Shown: positions 10,789 through 22,064 of the stretch, in pieces | Layout: every line of letters starts with the position of its first letter | Numbering within the stretch: the first letter of the stretch is position 1 | Source of the DNA: Bretschneidera sinensis | Lineage: Eukaryota; Streptophyta; Magnoliopsida; Brassicales; Akaniaceae | Direction of reading: 5' to 3' | Length of the DNA: 64,000 nucleotides | Assembly (NCBI GenBank): GCA_023935145.1 | Contig: CM043702.1 | Coordinates: 79,670,320-79,734,319 of the forward strand | The notes under the pieces: generated by a model | What the model was told of the DNA's origin: nothing | Database searches by the model: none | Seen by the model: only the letters and a program-made list of their open reading frames with translations | Program-made: the position numbers and the translations under genes

Positions 10789-11961
10789 TCATTCTAAAAC
10801 TATTGGATACCCTTTATAACTTATACCAAAATTCATAGTCTTTTTAAAATATCTAAAGACCCTATATACAGCCTCCCAATGATCATTGCCAAGACAACTA
10901 GTAAATCTACTTAGTTTCCCTACTGCAAAAGAAATATCAGGTCTTGTACAAGTCATGGCATACATTAAACAACTAATTGCTCTAACATACTCTAGTTTTA
11001 CAATTGCTATACCATCATTCTTAGATAAATTGGTACTATTATCAAATGATGTACTTGCAAGTGTGCTTTCTAAGTAACCAAATTTCTTTATAATTTTCTC
11101 AATGTAATGAGATTGCGTTAAAGTTAGGCTATCATTATTTCTTATAATTTCGATACCTAAAATAACATCAGCCACACCCATATCTTTCATATCAAAATTA
11201 TCTAACAGAAATTTCTTGGTATTTTGAACTTGTTCTAAGTCAGTACCAAATATCAACATGTCATCTACGTACAGACATATGATAACACCTTTACCATTAA
11301 TAAACCTACTATATACACACTTATCAGATTTATTAATTTTGAAACCATTTGATAGTATTACTTGATCAAATTTCTCATTCCATTTTTTTGGGGCTTGTTT
11401 AAGTCCATATAAAGACTTAACTAACTTGCATAATTTATACTATTGTTCCTTAACTACAAAACCTTCAGGTTGTCTCATATATACCTTTTCCTCTAAACCT
11501 TCAGGTTGTCTCATATACACTTTTTCCTCTAATTCACCATTCAAGAATATTGTTTTAACATCCATTCGATGAATTTCAAGCTTGTATATGGAAGCTAATG
11601 CAATAAGCATGCTAATTGTGGTTATCCTTCCAACTGGTGAATAGGTGTCAAAATAATCAACACGTTCTTTTTGTGTAAATCCCTTAGCCACTAACCTTGC
11701 CTTTAATTTATCAACTATACCATCCACCCTTAATTTTCTTTTGAAAATCCACTTGCATCCAATAGGTTTGGAACCTGGTGGAAGGTCCACCAATTTCCAG
11801 GTTTTGTTCCCCGTTATAGAGTCCATTTCGTCATTTATGGCCTTCTTCCAAAATACAACATCTTGAGACTTTATAGCCTCTTCATAAGTTTGTGGATTAA
11901 AGTCAATCTTCAAGACAATTTGAATACAATTACTTATTGAGTTCCTAGTTCCTTCCACCAA
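10789..11961 (-). pseudogene. Copia A reverse transcriptase
   Basis: Two open stretches cover RT in order. 11440-11961 has TWKLVDLPPGSKPIGCKW, KARLVAKGFTQ and HRMDVKTIFLNGELEEKVYM with the first catalytic Asp. Across a stop at 11437-11439 come SLYGLKQAPKKW and the intact catalytic motif CLYVDDMLIFG. Then ILGIEIIRNN and the RPDISFAVGKLSRF thumb region follow. A 36-base exact-type duplication at about 11459-11531 repeats EEKVYMRQPEG in frame. RT is broken by at least two stops. Confidence 0.88.
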
Positions 11962-12750
11962 TACATGTAAAAATCGGGTCCATACGCCTTAGGGGTCTTA
12001 ACTCTTTTGCTCCTTCTAAGTTCCACTTCATTTTCATCTACTTCCTTCCTTTAACTTTGTTCGTGTTCATTATTGTCCAAAACAGTCTTGGGAAGTGTCT
12101 TGAACCTATTTTCATCGACAATTGCATCCCTAAATTCAATGATGGAATTTATTCAATACCACCATAAATCTATAAGCTTTACTATGCTGACGAAAATACA
12201 TTTTATTCCTCTTTCACCCAAGTTCTTCCTTAATTTTATTTTGAAAATTCACTTGCATCCAATGGGTTTGGAACCCGGTGGAAGGTCCACCAATTTCCAG
12301 GTTTTGTTCCCCGTTATAGAGTCAATTTCATCATTTATGGCCCCCCCTCCAAAATGCAACATCTTGAGACTTTGTAGCCTCTTCATAAGTTTGTGGATTA
12401 AAGTCAATATTCAAGACAATTTGAATACAATTACTTATTGAGTCCCTAGTTTCTTCTACCAAATACATGTAAAAATCGAGTCCATACATCTTAGGGGTCT
12501 TAACTCTTTTGCTCCTTCTAAGTTCCACTTCATTTTCATCTACTTCCTTCATTGAACTTTGTTCTTGTTCATTATTGTCCAAAGCAGTCTTGGGAAGTGT
12601 CTTGAACCTATTTTCATCGAAAATTGCATCCCTAAATTCAATTATGGAATTTATTCAATAATAATTATTTGGCTCCACCACCATAAATCTATAAGCTTTA
12701 CTATGCCGACGAAAATACATTTTATTCCTCTTTCACCCAAGTTCTTCCTT
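11731..12750 (-). repeat. 500-bp tandem duplication inside Copia A pol
   Basis: The segment near 11731-12230 recurs at about 12231-12750, with the register TTGAAAATYCACTTGC at 11741 and again at 12241, exactly 500 bases apart. Copy 2 has an extra block of about 19 bases near 12660. The duplicated DNA covers the integrase C-terminal linker and the start of RT, so RT residues such as IVLKIDFNPQTYEEA and the preceding VELRRSKRVKTPKMYG linker occur twice. The copies differ by scattered substitutions, so the duplication is not recent. Confidence 0.88.
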
Positions 12751-13260
12751 TTTGGTTCAAGAACTCTAACTATAGCTCTACAACCCCATACCTTAAGGTA
12801 GTCTAGATTAGGCTTCCTATTCTTCTAAAACTCATAAGATGTTACTTTGTTTCTTTTTGTAGGGACTCTATTTAAAATGTGACAAGCCGTTAAAAGTGCT
12901 TCTTCCCATGTCCTAGACCAGAGTTGGAAAGCATGGTTAACCATCTCTTTTATAGTTTTATTTTTCCTCTCTGCTACACCATTTTTTTGTGGTGTATAAG
13001 GAGCAGTGATCTCATGAATTATTCAATGAGTCTCAGAATAAGTAGGATTATAATACTCATCTCCCTTATCAGTTCTAAGACATTTAATCCTATTGTCACA
13101 CTGAAGTTCTACCTCATTCTTAAAAAAAAGGAAAACTATACATAGCTTCATCTTTAGAATGTAATAAATAAACATAACAATATCTTGTATAGTCATCTAT
13201 AAAAGTTACAAAAATATTTCTTTCATCCTAAAGAAAGGGTAGCATGCATATCACATAAAT
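12751..13260 (-). pseudogene. Copia A integrase core
   Basis: Frameshifted minus translation gives FIDDYTRYCYVYLL, IKCLRTDKGDEY (second Asp present), YTPQKNGVAERKNKT (Glu present), HILNRVPTKRNK and LDYLKVWGCRA in the correct order. The frame is broken several times, including within 13100-13200. Confidence 0.78.
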
Positions 13261-14060
13261 CACTGTGAACTAAATTTAGAATTTTTGAATTTCTTTGTAC
13301 ACTTGAAAATGGTTTTCTAGTGATTTTAGTAAGCATGAATATTCTGCAATTTTCCATGGATATATCAAATTTTGGAATTAAATCTAACTTTATTATGTCA
13401 TTTAATCGTCTAGCATTTACATGTCCTAAACGATTATGCCAAAGTAAAGCAGAATAATCAACAATATAAGCAGAAATCATACTCGTATTATTAATATTGA
13501 GTTTAAACATCCCCTCATACATATATACCTTCCCAACAAAAATACTTCGCTTAGAGAGAACAAACTTATCAGCCTCAAATACAAGCTTGAACCCATTTTT
13601 GTTTAAGAGACTACCATAAACTAAATTCTTCCTAATTTCAAGTACATGATACACATCAGTGAGGGTTAGGGTCTTTATAAAAGTGAACTCTAGTTGCATT
13701 TTTCCCTTTCCTATCACTAGTATAGTGGTTGAATTTCCCATGTATAAGAAAGTACCATTAGCCATTGCTTCATAGTTCTTAAAGAACTTCTTATCCTTGC
13801 GCACATTTCTTGTTGCACCAGAATTAATCCACCAAGCTTCATTGTCCTCAAGGACATTCGCTTCAGAAATCATAGCCATGAATTCTTGTGATGTTTTCCC
13901 ATTTTCTTCGACAAACGACAATCTCTTTTGAAATGCCTCGGATTCCCACAATTGAAGTAGGAACCCTTAATTTTCTTATTTTTAGAAAACTTTGCTAGTT
14001 GGTTCTTTCTCTTGTGAGATTCTTGATAGTGCTTCTTTGAAGTCTCTCATTCCTCTACCA
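13223..14060 (-). pseudogene. Copia A zinc knuckle, protease and pre-integrase
   Basis: Upstream on minus (about 13930-13970) lies the gag nucleocapsid motif, reading SYFNCGNPRHFKRDC. The first zinc Cys is Tyr; the remaining CxxxxHxxxxC is intact. The protease signature follows as WWINSGATRNV, where the catalytic Asp of DSG is Asn. The GAG-pre-integrase domain starts at ALLWHNRLGHVNARRL; its CxxC part is reduced to one Cys (MENCRIFMLTK). The 242-residue frame therefore carries lost residues in both protease and zinc domains. Confidence 0.86.
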
Positions 14061-14097
14061 TATTGATTTTGGAGAGGGCTTCTTCTTTGCCTTCTTT

Positions 14098-14315
14098 TCA
14101 CAAGTCTTCCTCAATACGGAGATGGCTGCCTAACTCCTCAAGAGTCAGGTCTTCCTTTTGGTGCTTCAGACAATTCCTGAAATTCTTCCATAAAGGAGGC
14201 AGTTTGTCTATAATGGTTGTGACCATTATGGTCTCATCCATTTTCATATTATGCTGAGTAAATTGATCTAATATAGTTTTAATCTCACTATATTGATCCA
14301 TAATGCTACGAGTAT
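14098..14315 (-). pseudogene. Copia A gag, C-terminal half (split by Copia B)
   Basis: Minus translation gives RSIMDQYSEIKTILDQF, DETIMVTTIIDKLPPLWKNF and LTLEELGSHLRIEE, typical Copia gag capsid sequence (UBN2 family). It stops at the AGTAT target site at 14311-14315. Its N-terminal half is at 25594-25979, beyond Copia B. The listed open frame continues into the B LTR, which is a chance extension. Confidence 0.82.
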
Positions 14316-15330
14316 TGTTGAAAATCACCTTGATAAGATGTCCAGGTGGTGATATTCCAAACACCCAAATCTAGAATGACTTGTAGAAAGAATTTCAGCA
14401 ATCGAACACAAGAACAGAAAATCAAAGAAAGAAATAAGACAAGCAATTTGTTATCGAGGTTTGGCAATGTGCCTACGTCCCCGTGAGTTCCTCTGAACTC
14501 TCTGCACTATCTCAAATGGTTCGTACAAGTTACAGTAATACCCTTCAAGAAGCTGAAGTTCTTGAAGAAATCAAGAAGAGAAGAAAGAAGATTACAATGC
14601 TCTCTCTCTATACTACTCTCTCTTGTTTACAACCAGCCTCACTACAAAGAGTCCCTCTTGTATTTATAATTGATCTCACAATGTCACAAACTTGTGTGTT
14701 TGTTCTCTTTTTAAAAATGAGGCTTGAGAACCCCTTTTATAGCATTTCACTTCTTGGACATTCTTGTGAATCAATTTCTACCCTTTGATCATGATCTCCA
14801 CTTAATCATCACTTCCCAGTGGTGCTGTGCATTTTAACCTTGCACTCACACACTTAAAAGGGTCTTAAAACAGGCTGTCTATGTGTGCATCCCTTTGCCT
14901 AGCGTCTAGGTGCTCAACAGGAGGCGCCATGGTGCTGGGAAGGGCATCTTTGCACACCTTCTGGACGCCATTGTGCTGGTGCTAGGCGCCATGGCACTGA
15001 TGCAGTCCTTCAGCACATCATTTTGGACGCCATGGTGCTGGTACTGGGCACCATAATGCTGATGCAGTCCTGTAGCACACCATTCTGGATGCCATGGTGC
15101 TGGTTGCTGGGTGCCATGGTGCTGATGATGCTGCTGCTCTGCGCACACTTCCCTGATTGTGTGCAGAAGTGCGCACACTAGTGCGCATAGCCTTCCCTTG
15201 CTCTAAATTAATGCACACATATATGTGCAGTCTTCTAACTTGCTGAAATTTGATACTCCACCTTTGGTTTAGACTTTAACCATTTTTAAGCCATGGTTGG
15301 ACCTATTTGAACCTTAGACAAATAACAATA
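14316..15330 (-). repeat. 3' LTR of Copia B
   Basis: Aligns with 24538-25593. It contains the CCCGTGAGTTCCTCTGAACTC block, a CT-rich block, and a region at about 14920-15180 with repeated GCCATGGTGCTG motifs. The terminal base pair is TA instead of CA. Confidence 0.9.
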
Positions 15331-15454
15331 ATCTCTACCTTTGTCTAAGTGTTCAAAAAACCTGAACCATTGTGCAGAAAGCTTCGGGATCCAAACTCAT
15401 CTTGAGTCCCCAATTAACCAACTCCAATCTTAAGTAATTCAATGCAATGATTAA

Positions 15455-16718
15455 TGATGAGTCTTAAATATTGTATATTTTAGACCCTTAACTTATATTT
15501 GTTATGCTCTTAGTTAGTAGTATTTCACTTTATTTTACGTCTTTCTTGTGTTTTGTGTATTTTTACAGGTTTGTGGAGAAAATAAAGCATTTTAGGAGAT
15601 ATGAAGCTTCTGGAGACATTGCGATCGATCGCACGAGATATGCGATCGAGCTCACCTGCGCTCGAGCGCACCTGCCTACGAACGAGCGCATGGTCAACAT
15701 CCCACATCGAAATATTTGAAGTTCAGTGCATCTGCGATCGATCGTAGCAGACATGCGATCGAGCGCACATGAGATCATGCGCATAAGACATGCGATCGAT
15801 CGTACCTGCGATCGATCGCACCACACTGCGATCGAGCGCAAACGGGCAGTATCCCACATCGAATCTGCAACCCATATTGCTCCCGGTATTTCCCTATATA
15901 AACACCATCTGGCTTCATCATTCAGTGTACAATTCCTGAGCCACTTTGGTGTTTACCGGTGGACGTCCGCTAGTATTCTGGTGGATCCCGAAGGCATTGC
16001 TACCACGAGGGGAAGCGCCGCCCGTCAGCGAGTGGAATTTCTCCCATGTAAAGTTGTTTATTTATTTCTTTATATTCAGTTGTTTTAGTTTAAATGTTTA
16101 GCACTTTTTATTATAATTTTATAGTTATGAGTGGCTAGACTCTTCAGCTAAGGTTGAAGATGAAGCCTCGCCGTTGTTTGGCGTAGTAGTTCAGATTTGC
16201 TTGTACAAATCTGAAAATTTTTAGTATAAAATGTTTTGTCAATTATTTGAGTTAATCTTATAATTGATTGAGTTTAAATTGTCTATTGGATATTCTTTGT
16301 GTTTCATCTGATGGATACATTGAATGCTTTTCGATTAAATTGGATTTCCTTTGTGATTTGTTAAGAGCGGATACATTGGATGCTTTTGGTTTAGTTGAGA
16401 TATTCTTTGTTTTTTGTCTTATATTTGGATTCATGGAATGTTTTGGTAGGCTATATTTTTAGAACATATATGCTTAACTTTGGTTGGGTGAATTCGGAAA
16501 CCTTAGTGTTTTTATTATTAGATTTTAAATCAATTTAATTTAGTTTTAATTTGTTTTGCAAATTATCATTCAAAATTCGGAACTAGGTTAAGATAGAGTT
16601 AATTTAGATTAAAAATTATATTTTCACAACGCAATTCCCTGTGGATTCGACCTGGCACTTGCACAATGCTATACTGCAAACGACTTGTGCGCTTGCGAGT
16701 AATTTAAAACTCACAACA
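15455..16718 (+). repeat. 5' LTR of Gypsy C
   Basis: 1264 bp, TG...CA ends, with a TATA box at 15894-15901 and the block CCCTGTGGATTCGACC near its 3' end. It matches the 3' LTR apart from substitutions and indels of up to about 16 bases. Confidence 0.95.
15621..15903 (+). promoter_or_regulatory. U3 palindrome array and TATA box of element C
   Basis: GCGATCGA occurs seven times (15621, 15642, 15734, 15754, 15792, 15808, 15828), often extended to the palindrome GCGATCGATCGC, with extra GCTCGAGCGCA-like degenerate copies between. Two copies of TCCCACATCGAA (near 15700 and 15851) and a TATA box, CTATATAAA at 15894, follow. The cluster lies about 65-275 bases upstream of TATA, a position for enhancer or silencer binding sites. 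Binding factors are unknown. Confidence 0.75.
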
Positions 16719-16724
16719 AGTTTT

Positions 16725-16742
16725 TGGCGCCATTGCCAGGGA
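16725..16742 (+). other. Primer binding site of element C (tRNA-Asp type)
   Basis: TGGCGCCATTGCCAGGGA, two mismatches from the C2 site, which itself matches the complement of the plant tRNA-Asp 3' end. Confidence 0.85.
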
Positions 16743-16821
16743 GTTGTTTGGTTTGTGAAAATTTTTTGTCTGAATTAATTTTATTTTTCTACTAGCTAGT
16801 TAGCAAAAAAAAAAAAAAATT

Positions 16822-18438
16822 ATGTGGACGAATCCAGTGCCGGTTTCACAGTCTTTAGAGGACACCATTAAGGAGTACATGAAAATAACCGGCCCGTCCC
16901 TCAATGCTGCCAACACATTCAATGTTGATAGCTGTTCCATCTATGCTAGTCCTATGCATCTAGCATAGAATTGTCCATCAATGCTGTCTTATGCCGAGTA
17001 CCCCATGGAACAAATGAATGCTTTCAATGACTATTGTTGGGAATCAAATGGATCTTACTCCGAAACATACAATCCAGGGTGGTGGAACCACTCTAATTTT
17101 TCATGGGAGCAGAACCAATTGATGAATTAGGGAGGAGCCCCTTATAATCAATACCCTCCCGAATTTCCTCCACCAATACCAAGTTATGCCTATCCAGCAC
17201 CATCACCTGCTTACCAAGCTCCCATTCAAGCGCCAGCGTCAGTTTCACAGTCATTGGAGGACGCTCTCAATGATTTCATGAAAACGACTAGCCAATCTAT
17301 GAGTGAAGTGATGAGTGCAACCATAGAAAACACCCAAGCGATTGCCGAGCTAGAGAGTCAAATTGATCAAATCACAAGTTACGTGGGTGAAGGAGAGGAA
17401 AGAAAGTTCCCTAGTCAACTTGATCCTAACCCAAAGGAATAGTTTGCGGTGGGAAATTTATCAACTCCTATACAAGGGCAAGAAAGTGGTAACAAAGAAA
17501 AGAGAGATGCTGAGCCATCTACAGCCACACCTATCATTAAGGATCTCTCTAGGTCGTTTTTACCTAAAGTGCCTTACCCTGAGAGATTACAAGCACCCAA
17601 GAAAGGAAAGGAGTTTGAGGATCCCCTGGAGGCATGCTTTGCTCACTTTGGAGAAGACTTGGGCTTAGATAAGTTACTCGAGGAAGTGAATGCCATTTTG
17701 GAGTCTGATCCTCAGAAGAGCAGTGAGACAGAGGAGACTATGGATGAATCACATATTGAGGACCCCCTGGAGGCATGCTTTGCTCAATTTGAAGAGGAAT
17801 TGGGCTTAGATAAGTTGTTTGAGCAAGCAAATGCCACTTTGGAGTCTGTTCCTCTAAAGATCAGGGAGACGGAGGAAACCACAACACCTGAACCCCCCAA
17901 GAAGGAACTTAAGCCTTTATCGGACAATCTTAAGTATAAGTTCCTAGGTCCAGCAGATTCTTTGCCTATAATGATAGCTTTAGATTTGGGTGATGCTCCA
18001 GAGGAGAAATTATTGGACATCTTAAGAGAGCATAAGGAAGCTATAGGCTGGGCTATTAAGGATGTCAAGGGAATCAACCCCTTATTGGTAATACACACGA
18101 TACAGTTGGAGGAGAATGCCAAGCCATCGAGGGAGCCACAAAGAAGGCTCAACCCTGCTATGCAAGAGGTTGTGAGGGCAGAAGATATTAAGCTGTTAGA
18201 GCCAGGGATCATTTATCCTATCCCTGATTGCAAGTGGGTGAGCCTGATTCCAGTCATGCCCAAACATGCTAAATTGACGGTAGTAAATAAAGATAACGAG
18301 TTGGTCCCAACTCGAGTGCAGTCAAGATGGAGAAAGTGTCTAGACTACCGTAAGTTGAATGCTGCCACTAGGCCTGATCATTTTCCATTCCTATTTATTG
18401 ATCAGATGGTGGAGCGCTTAGTTGGGCATTTTTACTAA
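16822..18438 (+). pseudogene. Element C gag-RT fusion frame (decayed)
   Basis: One frame from ATG 16822 to TAA 18436-18438, interrupted by TAG at 16966, 17128 and 17440. It starts with a short helix-like segment, then the remains of a zinc-knuckle region (DSCSIYASPMHLA), then ETYNPGWWNHSNFSWEQNQ, a signature of Athila-type gag C-termini, then a coiled-coil (LEDALNDFMKTTSQSMSE to LESQIDQI). Two copies of an acidic repeat (DPLEACFAHFGEDLGLDKLL and DPLEACFAQFEEELGLDKLF) follow. The end is Athila RT up to FIDQMVERLVGH, just before the first catalytic Asp. No protease is present between gag and RT. Confidence 0.9.
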
Positions 18439-19720
18439 TTTTGGGTCTGGCTGAAGACGTTAAACTTAGAACTCATGGGAGGCACCCCACAGCTTATCTT
18501 TTCTTTTGTTTATTTATTATTTCGCATTTTTATGATTAATGTTTGTTTCTAGTATTTTTTTGTTTTCCAGTTTTTATTTTTCAAGGACAAAGCGTACTTC
18601 AGTTCAAGTTTGGGGGTATGCTATGAGCCATACCAGTCCAGAAAGTTCTCCATATGTCAGGTCAGCTCTTTCCATATTAGTCACACATTGGGGTCAATGT
18701 GTAATTTAAGTTTGGGGGTATGGGAGACACATCACACACTTTGTCCTAATTTGTTGTTTTTTCGTCATAGAGATAAATGCATGCTCATGTTATTGTGAAA
18801 TTTTAGTTGATCTAAACATTTTCTATGATGTGATGTCATTGGTGAGCTTAACATTTTGAACACATGATCTGATGATAAATTTTTAAATTTAGTTACTTAC
18901 TTTAGGCATTTTGAGAATTCACATGTTTGATCTAATCTAACACGAGCACATTAGCACAAATTATGTGAGGTATGACACGTGATTTTAATGTGTATTTTTC
19001 CTTATCTTAACTGAAACTGGATGACTTGTTGGATGAACACTTGGGCATAAAGAAAGAAAAAAAAATTAATTACTACAACTTTCCGCTGAGTAACTGGACC
19101 TCTTTCCTCAGTAAGCAGTGAGTGTTCACGTCAAAAGGTGGAATTTTGCTTGGTAGTATTAAGGCCAGTTTATTTTCGTAGCCTTTTTGACTCGAGTCAG
19201 TAAGTCCTTAGGGGTGTTTGTACACCTAATGCCCTAAAACCATCTAGTTTGGGAGTCATTGACTCAACACTCGCTACATGGGTCAATTAGAAAGCTTAAG
19301 GGAACTAAACATAGTCGTGCCTTATTATTGTTAAAAAAATAAAAAGAATAAAGAATAAAATAGAAACTATGCCTTTTCGTTCATTTTTGATGGGAAATTC
19401 GGTGAATCTTGAGACATGGAGACCTTACACATTAGAGTTACTTGGAAGCTTCATTTTTATATGCTAATTCACCTTACACTGATTCAAGCTTGTGATGCCT
19501 TATCCTGCCTTTTGTAAGTAATTAGATTTTAACATATCTATTCATTGCGAAGATGGGTTTACCTTTTTAAGCTTGCTTATGAATGAATATCATGGTGATG
19601 TGTGCTCCTTAAATTTTTGGATACCATGAGTGATGACTTTATCTTTATGTTCTTTGTTTTTCATTGAGTCTTTTATTTTGTTTTGCTAAGGGACTAGCAA
19701 AATATAAGTTTGGGGGTATT
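18439..19720 (+). other. Element C 3' tail with three polypurine-tract-like motifs
   Basis: Non-coding. The first bases translate as the remnant WVWLKTLNLELMGGTP, the usual end of Athila pol, joined directly after truncated RT. AAGTTTGGGGGTAT occurs at 18606, 18708 and 19706; only the last adjoins the 3' LTR and should be the real polypurine tract. Confidence 0.8.
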
Positions 19721-20957
19721 TGATGAGTCTTAAATATTGCATATTTTAGACCCTTAACTTATATTTGTTGTGCTCTTAGTTAGTAGTATTTCACTTTATT
19801 TTACGTCTTTCTTGTGTTTTGTGTATTTTTACAGGTTTGTGGAGAAAATAAAGCATTTCAGGAGATGTGAAGCTTCTGGAGACATTGCGATCGATCGCAC
19901 GAGATATGCGATCGAGCGCACCTGCCTACGAACGAGCGCATGGTCAACATCCCACATCAAAATATTTGAAGTTCAGTGCATCTGTGATCGATCGTAGCAG
20001 ACATGCGATCGAGCGCACATGAGATCGTGCGCACAAGACATGCGATCGATCGTACCTGCGATCGATCGCACCACACTGCGATCGAGCGCAAATGGGCAGT
20101 ATCCCACATCGAATCTACAACCCATATTGCTCCGGGTCTTCCCCTATGTAAACACCATCTGGCTTCATCATTCAGTGTACAATTCCTGAGCCACTTTGGT
20201 GTTTACCGGTGGATGTCCGCTAGCATTCTGGTGGATCCTGAAGGCATTGCTACCACGAGGGGAAGCGCCGCCCGTCAGCGAGTGAAATTTCTCCCATGTA
20301 AAGTTGTTTATTTATTTCTTTATATTCAGTTGTTTTAGTTTAAATGTTTAGCACTTTTTATTATAATTTTATAGTTATGAGTGGCTAGACTCTTCAGCTA
20401 AGGTTGAAGATGAAGCCCCGCCGTTGTTTGGCGTAGTAGTTCAGATTTGCTTGTACAAATCTGAAAATTTTTAGTATAAAATGTTTTGTCAATTATTTGA
20501 GTTAATCTTATAATTGATTGAGTTTAAATTGTCTATTGGATATTCTTTGTGTTTCATCTGATGGATACATTGAATAAATTGGATTTCCTTTGTGATTTGT
20601 TAAGAGCGGATACATTGGATGCTTTTGGTTTAGTTGAGATATTCTTTGTTTTTTGTCTTATATTTGGATTCATGGAATGTTTTGGTAGGCTATATTTTTA
20701 GAACATATATGCTTAACTTTGGTGGGGTGAATTCGGAAACCTTAGTGTTTTTATTATTAGATTTTAAATCAATTTAATTTAGTTTTAATTTGTTTTGCAA
20801 ATTATCATTCAAAATTCGGAACTAGGTTAAGATAGAGTTAATTTAGATTACAAATTATATTTTCACAACACAATTCCCTGTGGATTCGACCTCGCACTTG
20901 CACAACGCTATACTGCAAAAGACTCGTGCGCTCGCGAGTAATTTAAAACTCACAACA
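19721..20957 (+). repeat. 3' LTR of Gypsy C
   Basis: 1237 bp. It has the same ends as the 5' LTR, but lost one unit within the GATCGATC array and part of the TTGAATGCTTTTCG segment near 20575. The internal order of blocks is unchanged. Confidence 0.95.
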
Positions 20958-21038
20958 ATTAAACTTACTTAGAGGTAGAATTTTAGTACTCAAATCCGCA
21001 GGACTTTCCTCTGTGGTCTTCTTGTCAACATGAATGCA

Positions 21039-21311
21039 TCATTTCGTACCATTTTTCGAACTGTAATGATACTGAACATTCATATGCTTCATCCCCTCAT
21101 GGAACACCGGATTCCTCCACAAGTGCCACATACTTTGGCTATCCAAAGACACCACAACCTGCTCTTTTAGGACCTTCCACTCGTCCAACAACCCTTTGCA
21201 CCCCATAGCCTCCTTTATGGCTTTCATAGCCGCTATGTATTCTGCCCCAGTTGTTATGAGTGCTACCACCGGCTGCCACTGAGCCTTCAAATACCTTAGC
21301 AACCTCTTCAT
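21039..21311 (-). pseudogene. Copia B RNase H, truncated
   Basis: Minus frame with LLRYLKAQWQPVVALITTGAEYIAA (the TEAEY Glu position is Gly, TGAEY), SLDSQSMWHL containing an Asp, and NPVFHEGMKHMNVQYH. The first part of RNase H, with the first catalytic Asp, is missing. Confidence 0.85.
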
Positions 21312-21317
21312 CCCAAG

Positions 21318-21720
21318 CTATTGCTTCTTTCCAGGATTACTCACAAATTTGCTGAGAACACTCATTGCCCAAGAAACCCTCAATCGGTTTCTCTCCTTTT
21401 CTTGGATTCTACACATCCCAAGGATCTTTTGTGTAAGACTGAGATCCTTCCTCTTGAACTCCTTCCTCTTGAACTCCTTACTGAGTTGAGATGTAAACCT
21501 TTTCATTCTCTTCCTGTTGTTCCAAACCAACAGCCCATCAATGACATAGGTGAGGATACTCACCATCTTCTCCACCTTGTGTCCAGGTGAGAAAGTTTTT
21601 GTGACACCTATGTATTCTCTTCTTATGAACCCATTCGCCACCATCCTAGCTTTGTTCCAGATTTCATCCCCTGGAGGGTACCCTTATTTGATCTTGTAAG
21701 TGCACTTACATTCTATAACT
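21318..21720 (-). pseudogene. Copia B reverse transcriptase, core deleted
   Basis: The frame begins with MVANGFIRREYIGVTKTFSP, the block after the fingers start, then jumps to YVIDGLLVWNNRKRMKRF, which corresponds to the YVDD region with the first Asp changed to Ile-Asp order (YVID). The palm segment carrying the first catalytic Asp and the GLKQ motif is absent. A KEFKRKEFKRKDL run shows a small in-frame duplication. It is not able to encode a working RT. Confidence 0.83.
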
Positions 21721-22064
21721 TTCTACTTTCCTAAAATTTTCACCAGTTCCCAGAAGTTGTTCTTTATCAAAGAGTCCATTTCTTCCTCCATAGCCAGCTA
21801 CTACTTTGATGAATCCTTACACTCCATGGCATCTGTGTAAGTTTCTAGTTCAACCTCTCCTTCTATCCAAGGAGCTGCTACATTAGCATCCGCAAAACCC
21901 ATATCTCAAGGGTGGTCTAACCACTCTCCTTTCCCAGTCTAGTGTGAGCTGGTAGTCATTTACTACATCAACCTCTTCTTGTTCAGCCTCTCCTTCTTGA
22001 GTTTCTTGAGCTTGGCCTTCATCCAAGGGCTCTACCTAGTCTGAACCCTCTTACCTCCTCTGCT

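Larger units (their letters stand above)
15455..20957 (+). mobile_element. Non-autonomous Athila-like Gypsy element C
   Basis: LTRs at 15455-16718 and 19721-20957 start TGATGAGTCTTAAATATTG and end CTCACAACA. A perfect ATTAA duplication flanks it (15450-15454, 20958-20962). The primer site resembles the complement of plant tRNA-Asp. The interior holds one decayed frame (gag C-terminal part fused to the N-terminal third of RT) and a 1.28-kb tail. Capsid, protease, RT catalytic core, RNase H and integrase are missing. C2 at 54355 has the same structure and the same deletion joint. Confidence 0.95.

Noticed and set aside
17784..18212. 142-codon minus frame over the RT part of element C
   Set aside because: Antisense shadow of the gag-RT fusion frame. 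No domain, and not open in C2.
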